NCBI GenBank assembly: GCA_963724735.1
Contig: CAVRVX010000012.1
Coordinates: 68,304-132,303 of the forward strand
Source of the DNA: Rhodoplanes sp963724735
GTDB lineage: Bacteria; Pseudomonadota; Alphaproteobacteria; Rhizobiales; Xanthobacteraceae
Length of the DNA: 64,000 nucleotides
Direction of reading: 5' to 3'
Shown: piece by piece, positions 37,964 to 45,435 of the stretch
Position numbering within the stretch: position 1 is the first letter of the stretch
Layout: each line of letters opens with the position of its first letter
Notes under the pieces: model-generated
Told to the model about the DNA's origin: nothing
What the model saw: only the letters and a program-made list of their open reading frames with translations
Databases searched by the model: none
Position numbers and translations under genes: made by a program

Positions 37964-39394
37964 TCACAGACAAGCAACGATCTTGCCGGGATTCATGATG
38001 CCCTGCGGATCGAGCGCCTGCTTGATCGCGCTCATGGCGGCAAGCGCCGTCGGGCCGAGTTCGCCTTTGAGATACTTCATTTTGCCCTGCCCGACGCCGT
38101 GCTCGCCGGTGCAGGTTCCATCCATCGCGAGGGCGCGCTCGATCAGACGCTCGAGCAGCGCTTCCGCCCGGGTAATTTCGCTGGCGTCGTCCATGTCGAT
38201 CAACAGGCAGAGGTGGAAATTGCCGTCGCCGACGTGGCCGACAATGGGGGAGACGAGCCGGCTCTCGGCGAGATCCGCCTGGGTCGCGACGATGCATTCG
38301 GCAAGGCGCGAAATCGGCACGCAGACATCGCTGACGAAAACCTTCGCGCCCGGGCGCAGCGCTACCGCCGCCCAATAGGCGTCGTGCCGCGCCTGCCAGA
38401 GTCGCGTGCGATCCTCCGGCCGCGTCGCCCAGTCGAACGGGCCTCCGCCGAACTCCGTCGCGATCTCGCCGAAGCGCTGCGACTGCTCGGCGACGCCGGC
38501 TTCGGTGCCGTGAAACTCGACGAACAGCATCGGTGTTTCCGGCAAGGCGAGTTTCGAATAGGCATTCACCGCCTTCACCTGCAGTTGATCGAGAAGCTCG
38601 ATGCGAGCCACCGGAAGGCCGGTCTGTATCGTCGCGATCACGGCGTTGCAGGCGGCCTCGACGCTCGGAAACGGACACACGCCGCCGGCGATCGCCTCCG
38701 GGATGCCGTGCAGCTTCAGCGTCAACTCGGTGATCACGCCGAGGGTGCCCTCGGACCCGATGAACAGATGGGTGAGGTCGTAGCCGGCGGAGGATTTTTT
38801 CGCGCGCCGTCCGGTCGTGAGCACTTCGCCGTTCGCGAGCACAGCCTTGAGCCCGAGCACGCAATCCTTCATCGTGCCGTAACGCACCGCATTGGTGCCG
38901 GAGGCGCGCGTCGCGGCCATGCCTCCGAGCGAGGCGTCGGCGCCTGGATCGAGCGGAAAGAACAGTCCCTGGTCGCGCAAGAACACGTTGAGCTGCTTGC
39001 GCGTGATGCCGGGCTCGATCACGCAATCGAGGTCGTCGGCGTGCACCGCGAGGAGACGGTTCATGTCGCGGATATCGATCGATACGCCGCCATAGGGCGC
39101 ATTGACATGGCCCTCGAGCGAGGTGCCGGCGCCGAAGGGAATGACCGGCACGCCATGCCTCGCGCAAATGCGAACAATCTCTTGCACATCTTCGGTCGAA
39201 CGTGGAAAGACCACGGCGTCCGGCGGCTCGTTCTCGATCCAGGTGGTCGTATGCCCGTGCTGCTCGCACACGCTGCGCGAGGTGACGACCCGATTGCCGA
39301 ACGTCGCGTTGAGCGCGGCGATCGACGCTCTGACCGCTTCGGCGCTGCAGCGCGAAACCAGCGTGGGAGACCGCCGTACATCAAGCTGTGTCAT
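37964..39394 (-). CDS. FAD-binding oxidoreductase of the GlcD / D-lactate dehydrogenase (cytochrome) type
   Basis: 476 residues. PCMH-type FAD domain with PDAVVFPRSTEDVQEIVRIC, VPVIPFGAGTSLEGHVNAPY, DPGADASLGGMAATRASGTN and LFIGSEGTLGVITELTLKLH; C-terminal FAD-oxidase domain with IVGHVGDGNFHLCLLIDMDD and GTCTGEHGVGQGKMKYLKGE, the substrate/flavin site of D-2-hydroxyacid dehydrogenases. Likely oxidises D-lactate or glycolate and feeds the respiratory chain. ATG 39394. No GlcE/GlcF subunits are adjacent, favouring the single-subunit D-lactate type. Confidence 0.9.
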   Translation of the reverse strand: MTQLDVRRSPTLVSRCSAEAVRASIAALNATFGNRVVTSRSVCEQHGHTTTWIENEPPDAVVFPRSTEDVQEIVRICARHGVPVIPFGAGTSLEGHVNAPYGGVSIDIRDMNRLLAVHADDLDCVIEPGITRKQLNVFLRDQGLFFPLDPGADASLGGMAATRASGTNAVRYGTMKDCVLGLKAVLANGEVLTTGRRAKKSSAGYDLTHLFIGSEGTLGVITELTLKLHGIPEAIAGGVCPFPSVEAACNAVIATIQTGLPVARIELLDQLQVKAVNAYSKLALPETPMLFVEFHGTEAGVAEQSQRFGEIATEFGGGPFDWATRPEDRTRLWQARHDAYWAAVALRPGAKVFVSDVCVPISRLAECIVATQADLAESRLVSPIVGHVGDGNFHLCLLIDMDDASEITRAEALLERLIERALAMDGTCTGEHGVGQGKMKYLKGELGPTALAAMSAIKQALDPQGIMNPGKIVACL

Positions 39395-39487
39395 GCCGGC
39401 CTCGCCCCCATGTCATTTTGCAGCGCGGCATTGCGGGCCCCGAGGCCGCACTTCGACTTTGTGGCACAATGCTGGCATACTCGGCTC

Positions 39488-40006
39488 ATGACGGTCTCGA
39501 TGGATTTGCTCGAATTCAAACCGCTGTTCTTCGCGCCTTTCGTCTCGTCCGTGATGCGGGTCGAGCCGGAGTGGATCGATTACAACGGCCATCTCAATAT
39601 GGCTTATTACCATGTCCTGTTCGACCGCGCCGTCGACGAAGTCCTGCACCTGATCGGCGCCGATCCCGCCTATGTGAAACGCGAACGCCGGTCCTACTAT
39701 ACGGCGGAAGCCCACATCCGCTACTTGCGTGAGTTGCGCGCCGGCGACCGGGTCCGCGTTACGATCCAGCTTCTCGGCTACGACCTCAAACGCATGCATT
39801 ATTTCGAGCAGCTGTTCCACGCGTCCGAAGGCTGGATGGCGGCGACGCTGGAGAGCGTGGCCCTGCATGTCGACATGGGAAGCAAGAAAACGACGCCTGC
39901 GCCGCCGCTGGTCGCCTCCCGCCTCGCCGACATGCGCGCCTCGCACGCCCTCCTTCCAATCCCGGAGGCGGCCGGCCGGCGGATCGAAATGCCCGAGCGG
40001 AGCTGA
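39488..40006 (+). CDS. hot-dog-fold acyl-CoA thioesterase
   Basis: 172 residues from ATG 39488 (MTVSMDLLEFKPLFFAPFVS). YNGHLNMAYYHVLFDRAVDE is the hot-dog thioesterase catalytic region (Asp in DYNGHLN, as in 4-hydroxybenzoyl-CoA and betainyl-CoA thioesterases), followed by TAEAHIRYLRELRAGDRVRV and LHVDMGSKKTTPAPPLV. Cytosolic. The much longer upstream open frame is antisense to the FAD oxidoreductase and is not coding. Divergent from that gene by 93 bases. Substrate unknown. Confidence 0.88.
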   Translation: MTVSMDLLEFKPLFFAPFVSSVMRVEPEWIDYNGHLNMAYYHVLFDRAVDEVLHLIGADPAYVKRERRSYYTAEAHIRYLRELRAGDRVRVTIQLLGYDLKRMHYFEQLFHASEGWMAATLESVALHVDMGSKKTTPAPPLVASRLADMRASHALLPIPEAAGRRIEMPERS

Positions 40007-40136
40007 ACCCGCGCGCGCTCCTCCGATCCGAAGCCCCTCCCCAGGCGGCCCGCCGAATGCCATCTTGAGGGCAATTCGATTCGCTTGATCGCAGGCGCAT
40101 GCTGACCGGTCCTGTGCGGGCGAACTAGGAGCCGGA

Positions 40137-42788
40137 ATGGCCGAGCCGAGCAAGCGTCCGTCGCAACCCTTCGACCCTGCACCGCCGCCGCCCGCCGCGG
40201 GCGGCATTGCGGCGCGGGCGCGCGGTGCGCACCGCGCACCCTATCTCGAAGGATTGAATCCGGAGCAGTGCGAGGCGGTCGAGACCCTGGAAGGCCCGGT
40301 GCTGGTGCTTGCGGGGGCCGGCACCGGCAAGACGCGCGTGCTGACCGCGCGCATCGCCCACATCCTCGCGACCGGGCGGGCGCGCGCTTCGGACATTCTC
40401 GCGGTCACCTTCACAAACAAGGCGGCGCGGGAGATGAAGGCGCGCGTCGGCCATATGGTCGGCGAGGTCGTCGAAGGCATGCCGTGGCTCGGCACCTTTC
40501 ACTCGATCGGGGCAAAGCTCCTGCGCCGCCACGCCGAGCTGGTCGGGCTCAAGCCCGACTTCACCATTCTCGACACCGACGACCAGATCAGGCTGCTCAA
40601 GCAGCTTCTTGCGGCCGAGAACATCGACGAGAAGCGCTGGCCCGCGCGCGTGCTCGCCTCCCTGATCGACGGTTGGAAGAACCGCGGTCTTGCCCCGGAG
40701 CAGGCGCCGGCGGGCCAAGCCGCCGCTTTCGCCGACGGCGCCGGACAAAAGCTCTATGTCGCTTATCAGGCGCGGCTGAAGACGCTCAACGCCGCCGATT
40801 TCGGCGACCTCCTGCTGGAGACGATCCGGCTGTTCCGCGCCCACCCGGAAGTGCTGCGGCAATATCAGACGCGGTTCAAATACATCCTGGTGGACGAGTA
40901 CCAGGACACCAATGTCGCGCAATATCTCTGGCTGCGGCTCTTGGGCCAGCGCACGTCCGCCCCTTCATCGTCATTGCCGGGCTTGACCCGGCAATCCATG
41001 CTGCCTGTCGATGAAGATGGATCACCGGGTCACGCGCCTGCGGCGCGGCCCGGTGATGACGAGGTAGTATCTCCTAACGAACCCTCTCCCCCAGGGGGAG
41101 AGGGTGGCGAGGACCAGAGGTCCGAGCCGGGTGAGGGGTGCTTTCCTCGTGGGCGCTCGGACCCCTCACCCACCCTCGCGTCTGACGACGCTCGGGCACC
41201 CTCTCCCGCAAGGGGAGAGGGTGGCGGCGTGCCGGCGACGAAGCAGAGAGCAGCAAAAGAGGAGCAGAAAAACATCTGCTGCGTCGGCGACGACGACCAG
41301 TCGATCTACGGCTGGCGGGGCGCGGAGGTCGACAACATCCTGCGCTTCGAGCACGACTTTCCCGGCGCCAAGGTGATCCGGCTCGAACGGAATTACCGCT
41401 CCACCGGGCATATTCTCGGCGCCGCCTCGCATCTCATCGCCCACAACGAAGGCCGGCTCGGCAAAACGCTCCGTTCGGAAGGCGCGGCGGGCGACAAGGT
41501 CGTGGTCGCCTCCGCCTGGGACTCCGAGGAGGAAGCGCGCACGATCGGCGAGGAGATCGAGCAGCTCCAGCGCCAGGGCGAAAAGCTCGACGAGATGGCG
41601 ATCCTGGTGCGCGCCTCGTTCCAGATGCGCGAGTTCGAGGACCGTTTCGTCACGCTCGGCCTGCCCTATCGCGTGATCGGCGGCCCGCGTTTTTATGAGC
41701 GCGCGGAAATTCGCGACGCCCTCGCCTACCTGCGCCTCGTCAACCAGGCGGCCGACGACCTTGCCTTCGAGCGCATCGTCAATGTGCCCAAGCGCGGGCT
41801 GGGCGACGCCACCTTGCAGACGCTGCACGATCTCGCCCGCGCGCGCGGCGTTCCGCTGATGGAGGCCGCGCGCCTGATCGTCGGGACCGAGGAACTCAAG
41901 GCAAAACCGCGCCAGGCGCTGCGCGACCTCGTCGCGTCGTTCGACCGCTGGCGCGGCCAGCGCGACGCGCTCCCGCATACCGAGCTTGCCGAGATCGTGC
42001 TCGACGAGTCCGGCTACACCGAGATGTGGCAGAAGGACCGGTCCGCCGACGCCGCCGGCCGGCTGGAGAACTTGAAGGAGCTGATCCGCTCCATGGAGGA
42101 GTTCGAAAACCTGCAGGGCTTTCTCGAACACGTCTCGCTCGTGATGGACGCCGACCGCGGCGAAGAGGTCGAGGCCGTGTCCATTATGACGCTGCACCAG
42201 GCCAAGGGTTTGGAGTTCGACACCGTCTTCCTGCCCGGCTGGGAGGAAGGGTTGCTGCCGCACCAACGGTCGCTCGACGAGAACGGCCGCGCCGGGCTCG
42301 AGGAGGAGCGCCGCCTCGCCCATGTCGGGCTGACGCGCGCGCGCAAGCGGGCGCGCATCTCCTTCGTCGCCAACCGGCGCATCCACGGGAGCTGGTCGTC
42401 GAGCCTGCCGTCGCGCTTCATCGACGAACTGCCGGAGGCCCATGTCGAAGTGGCGGAAGCCAAGGGCTTCGGCGGGTTCGGCGGCTACGGCCATTACGGC
42501 TCGCGCTTCGATACGATGCAGACCTTCGCCTCTAACTACGGCACCCCCGGCTGGCGCAGAGCGCAGCGAAACCGCGAGGGAGGCGACTCTGGCGGGTCCG
42601 GCGGAAATGACGGAGGAGGCGGACAACGCGGCGGAGGTGGATACGGCGGTGGTGGAGCCGGCAGCTTCGGTAGCCGGAGACGTGGCGGTTTCGAAGAGGG
42701 GTCGCAGCGCGAGTTCGGCGAGGAGTTCGAGCGAATTGAGTTCCCGCTCTCGTCGTTTCCAGCGAGATCAAGGCGACGCCGCCTCTGA
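40137..42788 (+). CDS. ATP-dependent DNA helicase UvrD/PcrA carrying an in-frame repeat insertion; C-terminus lost
   Basis: Frame of 883 codons. Superfamily 1A 3'-5' helicase: Q motif LNPEQCEAV, Walker A LAGAGTGKTRVLTAR (about 58-72), motif Ia FTNKAAREMKAR, motif II VDEYQDTNVAQYLWLRLL (about 252-270), motif III CCVGDDDQSIYGWRGAEVDN (about 379-398), motif IV RLERNYRSTGHIL, motif V SIMTLHQAKGLEFD and motif VI VGLTRARKRARI. Normally II and III are about 20 residues apart; here about 100 extra residues (271-376, Pro/Gly/Glu-rich) are encoded by two hairpin repeats, in frame. After a Gly-rich linker the frame ends PARSRRRRL at 42788; the usual C-terminal Tudor-like domain is encoded further on in another frame (43147-43344). 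Confidence 0.92.
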   Translation: MAEPSKRPSQPFDPAPPPPAAGGIAARARGAHRAPYLEGLNPEQCEAVETLEGPVLVLAGAGTGKTRVLTARIAHILATGRARASDILAVTFTNKAAREMKARVGHMVGEVVEGMPWLGTFHSIGAKLLRRHAELVGLKPDFTILDTDDQIRLLKQLLAAENIDEKRWPARVLASLIDGWKNRGLAPEQAPAGQAAAFADGAGQKLYVAYQARLKTLNAADFGDLLLETIRLFRAHPEVLRQYQTRFKYILVDEYQDTNVAQYLWLRLLGQRTSAPSSSLPGLTRQSMLPVDEDGSPGHAPAARPGDDEVVSPNEPSPPGGEGGEDQRSEPGEGCFPRGRSDPSPTLASDDARAPSPARGEGGGVPATKQRAAKEEQKNICCVGDDDQSIYGWRGAEVDNILRFEHDFPGAKVIRLERNYRSTGHILGAASHLIAHNEGRLGKTLRSEGAAGDKVVVASAWDSEEEARTIGEEIEQLQRQGEKLDEMAILVRASFQMREFEDRFVTLGLPYRVIGGPRFYERAEIRDALAYLRLVNQAADDLAFERIVNVPKRGLGDATLQTLHDLARARGVPLMEAARLIVGTEELKAKPRQALRDLVASFDRWRGQRDALPHTELAEIVLDESGYTEMWQKDRSADAAGRLENLKELIRSMEEFENLQGFLEHVSLVMDADRGEEVEAVSIMTLHQAKGLEFDTVFLPGWEEGLLPHQRSLDENGRAGLEEERRLAHVGLTRARKRARISFVANRRIHGSWSSSLPSRFIDELPEAHVEVAEAKGFGGFGGYGHYGSRFDTMQTFASNYGTPGWRRAQRNREGGDSGGSGGNDGGGGQRGGGGYGGGGAGSFGSRRRGGFEEGSQREFGEEFERIEFPLSSFPARSRRRRL
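40968..41062. repeat. composite palindromic repeat A inside the uvrD-like gene
   Basis: 95 bp bounded by TCGTCAT / ATGACGA. The left half folds as ATTGCCGGG-CTTGA-CCCGGCAAT; the right half as ATCACCGGG..CCCGGTGAT. This 'TCATTGCCGGGCTTGACCC' type of repeat is common between genes in Hyphomicrobiales (recollection, not searched). Here it is translated as part of the helicase. Confidence 0.85.
41081..41227. repeat. CCCTCTCCC-type hairpin repeat B inside the uvrD-like gene
   Basis: About 147 bp with two near-identical outer hairpins, CCCTCTCCCCCAGGGGGAGAGG and CCCTCTCCCGCAAGGGGAGAGG-like (41082-41104 and about 41199-41222; shown here trimmed to 20 bases: CCTCTCCCGCAAGGGGAGAG), and inner palindromic parts around GGGTGAGGGG / CCCCTCACCC. 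A well-known class of dispersed hairpins in proteobacteria; normally intergenic. Confidence 0.85.
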
Positions 42789-42791
42789 TCG

Positions 42792-43134
42792 CCTCTCCCC
42801 GGCGGGGAGAGGTCGGCCGACCCCCGACTTGATCGGGGGGAGGTCGGGTGAGGGGAAACAGGCCGGCGAGGGGCGATCCCCCTCGCCCGGCGCGCCTTCT
42901 GCGCGCCGACCTCTCCCCGCTGGGGAGAGGTGGGACTCGGCAACATCGCAATCCGAACCAGGAGAGAGGCGGGATCCCGCACCATCGCAATCTGAACCAC
43001 CTCCCCCCTTGAGGGGGAGGTGGGCCGCCGCAAGCGGCCGGGAGGGCAGTAATTTCGGGCCAGGCGGGGACCAGGATAATTTCGGGCAAGGCAGCCCGCA
43101 CCAAGGTATCCCCTCCCCCGCGCGCGGGGGAGGG
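42792..43134. repeat. cluster of four C/T-rich hairpins between helicase body and its C-terminal domain
   Basis: Hairpins at 42792-42812 (CCTCTCCCCGGCGGGGAGAG-G), 42910-42930 (CCTCTCCCCGCTGGGGAGAG-G), 42998-43023 (CACCTCCCCC.. / GGGGGAGGTG) and 43111-43134 (CCCTCCCCCGCGCGCGGGGG-AGGG). Between them are direct repeats CATCGCAATC(C/T)GAACCA (about 42944 and 42982) and TAATTTCGGGC(C/A)AGGC (about 43050 and 43076). It resembles repeated insertion of the same element family into one spot. Confidence 0.85.
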
Positions 43135-43146
43135 TCAGGGAGGGGG

Positions 43147-43344
43147 CGTCCGCCGCTCACCATCGAAGGCGAGCTGGTGGCGCGCTCGACCGGCACGGCC
43201 TCGCCGTTCCGCCGCGGCGACCGCGTCTTTCACCAGAAATTCGGCAATGGCGAAGTGGTCGCCGTCGACGGCAACAAGCTCACCATCCAGTTCGACAAAG
43301 CCGGCGAAAAACGCGTGGTGGATAGCTTTGTGACGAGGGTGTGA
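43147..43344 (+). pseudogene. detached C-terminal (Tudor-like) domain of the UvrD/PcrA helicase
   Basis: Reads RPPLTIEGELVARSTGTASP, FRRGDRVFHQKFGNGEVVAV, DGNKLTIQFDKAGEKRVVDS-FVTRV, the conserved C-terminal domain of alphaproteobacterial UvrD/PcrA that contacts RNA polymerase in PcrA. It is in a different frame from the helicase body and separated from its stop by the hairpin cluster. The frame holding it is open back to 42442 and overlaps the Gly-rich linker, and 40137-43344 is 3n+1 bases, so a single-base change could rejoin the two parts. Confidence 0.85.
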
Positions 43345-43375
43345 TACCATTTCTGGCCTAGACTAGGGCGTGTCC

Positions 43376-43765
43376 TCAATTGAGCCAGATGGATATCGCA
43401 GCGGCGTAAACGCCTGCAAGGAAGTTCGTCGCGCGCTTGTCGTATCGCGTGGCGATGGCGCGGAACTGCTTCAGCTTACAGAAGAAGTTCTCGATGAGGT
43501 GGCGTGCGACGAAGAGGTCACGGTCGTAGGGACGCGGCTGCTTGCGGCCAGGCATTGAAGGGATCACCGGCGTCTTGCCGACCTGGAGGAGAGGCTCGAT
43601 GACCCGCTTATCGGCATCAAAGGCCTTGTCGGCGAGCAGCGTGTCAGCCTGCATTTGTGGGAGGAAAGCGTCGGCACCCTCGAGGTCGTGAGCTTGGCCA
43701 GGCGTGAGCAGGAAGGCGAGCGGATTGCCGAGCGCATCGACCATGGCGTGGATCTTGGTGCTCAA
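43376..43765 (-). CDS. IS427-group transposase, second frame (DDE catalytic part)
   Basis: In its own frame reads STKIHAMVDALGNPLAFLLT, LEGADAFLPQMQADTLLADK, AFDADKRVIEPLLQ and NFFCKLKQFRAIATRYDKRA, carrying the second Asp (LLADKAFDAD) and Glu (ENFFCKLKQFRAIATRYDK) of the DDE triad. No proper start of its own; it is reached by frameshifting from the first frame at an A7 run (43806-43812 on the minus strand), after which the fused sequence NRQGEEAIGRSRGGLSTKIH is the canonical family sequence. 129 codons. Confidence 0.92.
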   Translation of the reverse strand: MSTKIHAMVDALGNPLAFLLTPGQAHDLEGADAFLPQMQADTLLADKAFDADKRVIEPLLQVGKTPVIPSMPGRKQPRPYDRDLFVARHLIENFFCKLKQFRAIATRYDKRATNFLAGVYAAAISIWLN

Positions 43766-44136
43766 CCCGCCTCGACTGCGCCCGATCGCTTCCTCGCCTT
43801 GACGGTTTTTTTGAGCGCACCGGCGCTGTGCTGGTGAGCGCGCACGATGGTGCTATCAATCATGGCGTATTCGTTGTCCGCATCGGCCGCCAGCGCTTTG
43901 AAAACCCTCTCCCAGACGCCACTTTGCGCCCACCGCGTGTGACGGGTATGCACCTGTTTCCAATCACCGAACCGCTCTGGCAAGTCTCGCCACGGGATGC
44001 CCGCGCGATAGCGGTAGAGAACCGCTTCAACGAACCGCCGATTATCCTTCGCGGTTACGCCAACGTGGCCTTCTCGACCTGGAAGCAGCTCCTTAATGCG
44101 ATCCCACTGGTCATCCCGCAGCCCGTAGCGGCGCAT
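43762..44136 (-). CDS. IS427-group transposase, first frame
   Basis: 124 residues, MRRYGLRDDQWDRIKELLPG, RFVEAVLYRYRAGIPWRDLP, FGDWKQVHTRHTRWAQSGVW, DADNEYAMIDSTIVRAHQH (first catalytic Asp in MIDSTIV). Ends 12 or so codons after the slippery CTCAAAAAAACC. Alone it is the N-terminal half; programmed -1 frameshifting on the A7 run would join it to the catalytic half. Confidence 0.92.
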   Translation of the reverse strand: MRRYGLRDDQWDRIKELLPGREGHVGVTAKDNRRFVEAVLYRYRAGIPWRDLPERFGDWKQVHTRHTRWAQSGVWERVFKALAADADNEYAMIDSTIVRAHQHSAGALKKTVKARKRSGAVEAG

Positions 44137-44238
44137 GGGTCAGCCCTCCGAATCAGACTGACCCTCCAGGAATCATCGCGACCCCGATTTGGGAATTCGC
44201 TAATTGAGGACACGCCCTAGGCCGTGCAACACGGCCAT

Positions 44239-44625
44239 TTAAGTAATCGGGGTCCCGGTCTGGATAAAATCGAGTAAGATTTTTTCAACATCCCTGATAA
44301 CTCCATCAAAACCATACTTCGACATTGCCGCCGAGGAAACTACGTGCCGCTTGCAGTTGTTCGATACGAAATAGACCTTTGGATCATTATGTGCGCTTGC
44401 GAGTATCGCGCCGTTCGTCAGCTGATCGCCAGGAGGAACGGTATCGAGGTCGAGCACTTCGTCCACAGTATCCGTGGGTCCGAACAGGTTATTGGCAGTT
44501 GTAGGATTCGGAACTAGATGCCGCTGTCCGTCTAAAATCAGAAAGATGGCAGTGTCACCTAACTTACTGATGCGCTTTCCTTCGAATTCGCTCAGATTTT
44601 CCGCTGTGATCGATAACGTTGTCAT
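44239..44625 (-). CDS. AT-richer orphan protein with two DG.RH.PNP-type repeats
   Basis: 128 residues from ATG 44625 (MTTLSITAENLSEFEGKRIS), preceded by GGGAGGGTTTCA. Two similar units are visible: AIFLILDGQRHLVPNPTTAN-NLFG (about 28-50) and VYFVSNNCKRHVVSSAAMSK-YGFD (about 84-106). 'VYLI.DGKKRHIPNP.TF..LG' units occur in surface or secreted proteins of several phyla, to my recollection; no signal peptide is evident here. Codon use and GC (TTTGATGG, GAAAAAATCTTACTC) are clearly below the neighbouring genes, pointing to transfer. Sits just past the IS427 element. Function unknown. Confidence 0.65.
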   Translation of the reverse strand: MTTLSITAENLSEFEGKRISKLGDTAIFLILDGQRHLVPNPTTANNLFGPTDTVDEVLDLDTVPPGDQLTNGAILASAHNDPKVYFVSNNCKRHVVSSAAMSKYGFDGVIRDVEKILLDFIQTGTPIT

Positions 44626-44758
44626 TGAAACCCTCCCATGAGCAACTGCACCCAATCCACAACATAAGTTATATGTCTAGCTCCAGCAAGCAAGCGTAGA
44701 CCGCATGAAGCACAGCGGAATGCGGGGAAGCGGACCCATCAAGGCGTACTTAAATCGT

Positions 44759-44795
44759 TTCCCGGATTGCGCTTCGCTTCATCCGGGCTACGGGG
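44759..44795. repeat. palindromic repeat of the CCCGGAT..ATCCGGG type
   Basis: CCCGGAT-TGCGCTTCGCTTC-ATCCGGG followed by CTACGGGGG. This hairpin (with GCTTCGCTTC in the loop arm) is a very common dispersed intergenic repeat in alpha- and betaproteobacteria. It ends within a few bases of the hicB ribosome site, so it could influence that gene's transcript 5' end. Confidence 0.8.
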
Positions 44796-44801
44796 GTGCC
44801 C

Positions 44802-45089
44802 ATGCCCCATTACATCGCCATCGTTGAAGAGTCAGCAACCGACACCGCGGTTGGAGTGTGGTTTCCCGACCTGCCCGGCTGCTTTTCCGCGGGCGATGAT
44901 CTCGACAAGGCGCTGCGCAATGCGCCGGAGGCGATCGCCCTTTATGCAGAATCGCTCGCCGAAGAGGGCTTGGCGCTTCCGAGGCCGCGCGCGCTGACCG
45001 AACTCAAGCGCGACCCGGAGGTCGCGCGCGACATTGCCGACTACATGGTCGCACTCGTGCCCGCGCCCGTCGCTGCGACCGTGGAGTAA
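44802..45089 (+). CDS. HicB-family antitoxin-like protein, solitary
   Basis: 95 residues from ATG 44802. MPHYIAIVEESATDTAVGVW, FPDLPGCFSAGDDLDKALRN and APEAIALYAESLAEEGLALP form the HicB partial RNase-H-like fold. The C-terminal part (ELKRDPEVARDIADYMVALV) is short, with no clear RHH or HTH. HicB normally neutralises HicA, an RNA-cleaving toxin encoded next to it; no HicA-like small basic frame is found on either side. It may be an orphan antitoxin or another HicB-fold protein. GTG 44796 is an alternative start. Confidence 0.82.
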   Translation: MPHYIAIVEESATDTAVGVWFPDLPGCFSAGDDLDKALRNAPEAIALYAESLAEEGLALPRPRALTELKRDPEVARDIADYMVALVPAPVAATVE

Positions 45090-45435
45090 GCGCGCCGCCT
45101 CGGAGTAACTACTTGGTACGTGCCCCCTTCACCGCCCTTGCCCATCTTCACTGCGGATGCCAGCAGAGAGAGGCCTAACATCGCGTAAGCCAGGATGTTC
45201 AGATCCACGGCAGGCGATTCTTCGCAGCACGTTTCCGTGCCATCATGACTGCTAGTGCGATGATTTAAGCAACTGGCGACGACCGTATCCCTGGGATTTT
45301 CGGGAAGCGGCCCGCGGCGTGGCGCCGCGAGCACGCCACTTTAACGACAAACAGGTCGCCAATATCAGGAACCGGTCGCTACAGGTTACCGTCAAGAGCC
45401 CGCGCGTCGGGCGAACGCCGCTCCGCAGAGCAAGG
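45090..45435. other. 346-bp intergenic stretch
   Basis: No confident gene. A minus-strand frame (45041-45334) contains DLNILAYAMLGLSLLASAVK, one plausible membrane segment after a GTG codon near 45208, but it overlaps hicB antisense and lacks other support. Confidence 0.35.

Larger units (their letters stand above)
43366..44217 (-). mobile_element. IS5-family (IS427 group) insertion sequence, apparently intact
   Basis: 852 bp with perfect terminal inverted repeats GGGCGTGTCCTCAATT / AATTGAGGACACGCCC, flanked by TA (43364-43365 and 44218-44219), the target duplication usual for the IS427 group. Two overlapping minus-strand frames encode the transposase. It lies directly after the uvrD-like gene's detached C-terminal piece, 20 bases past its stop, and disrupts no recognisable gene. 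Confidence 0.93.

Noticed and set aside
37697..40006. 769-codon plus-strand open frame
   Set aside because: Only its last 172 codons (thioesterase, from 39488) have family sequence; the rest is antisense to the AsmA and FAD-oxidoreductase genes and reflects high GC.
40951..43140. Self-splicing intron or intein in the helicase gene
   Set aside because: The inserted sequence is made of known-type hairpin repeats, lacks intein motifs and group I/II features, and is low complexity.
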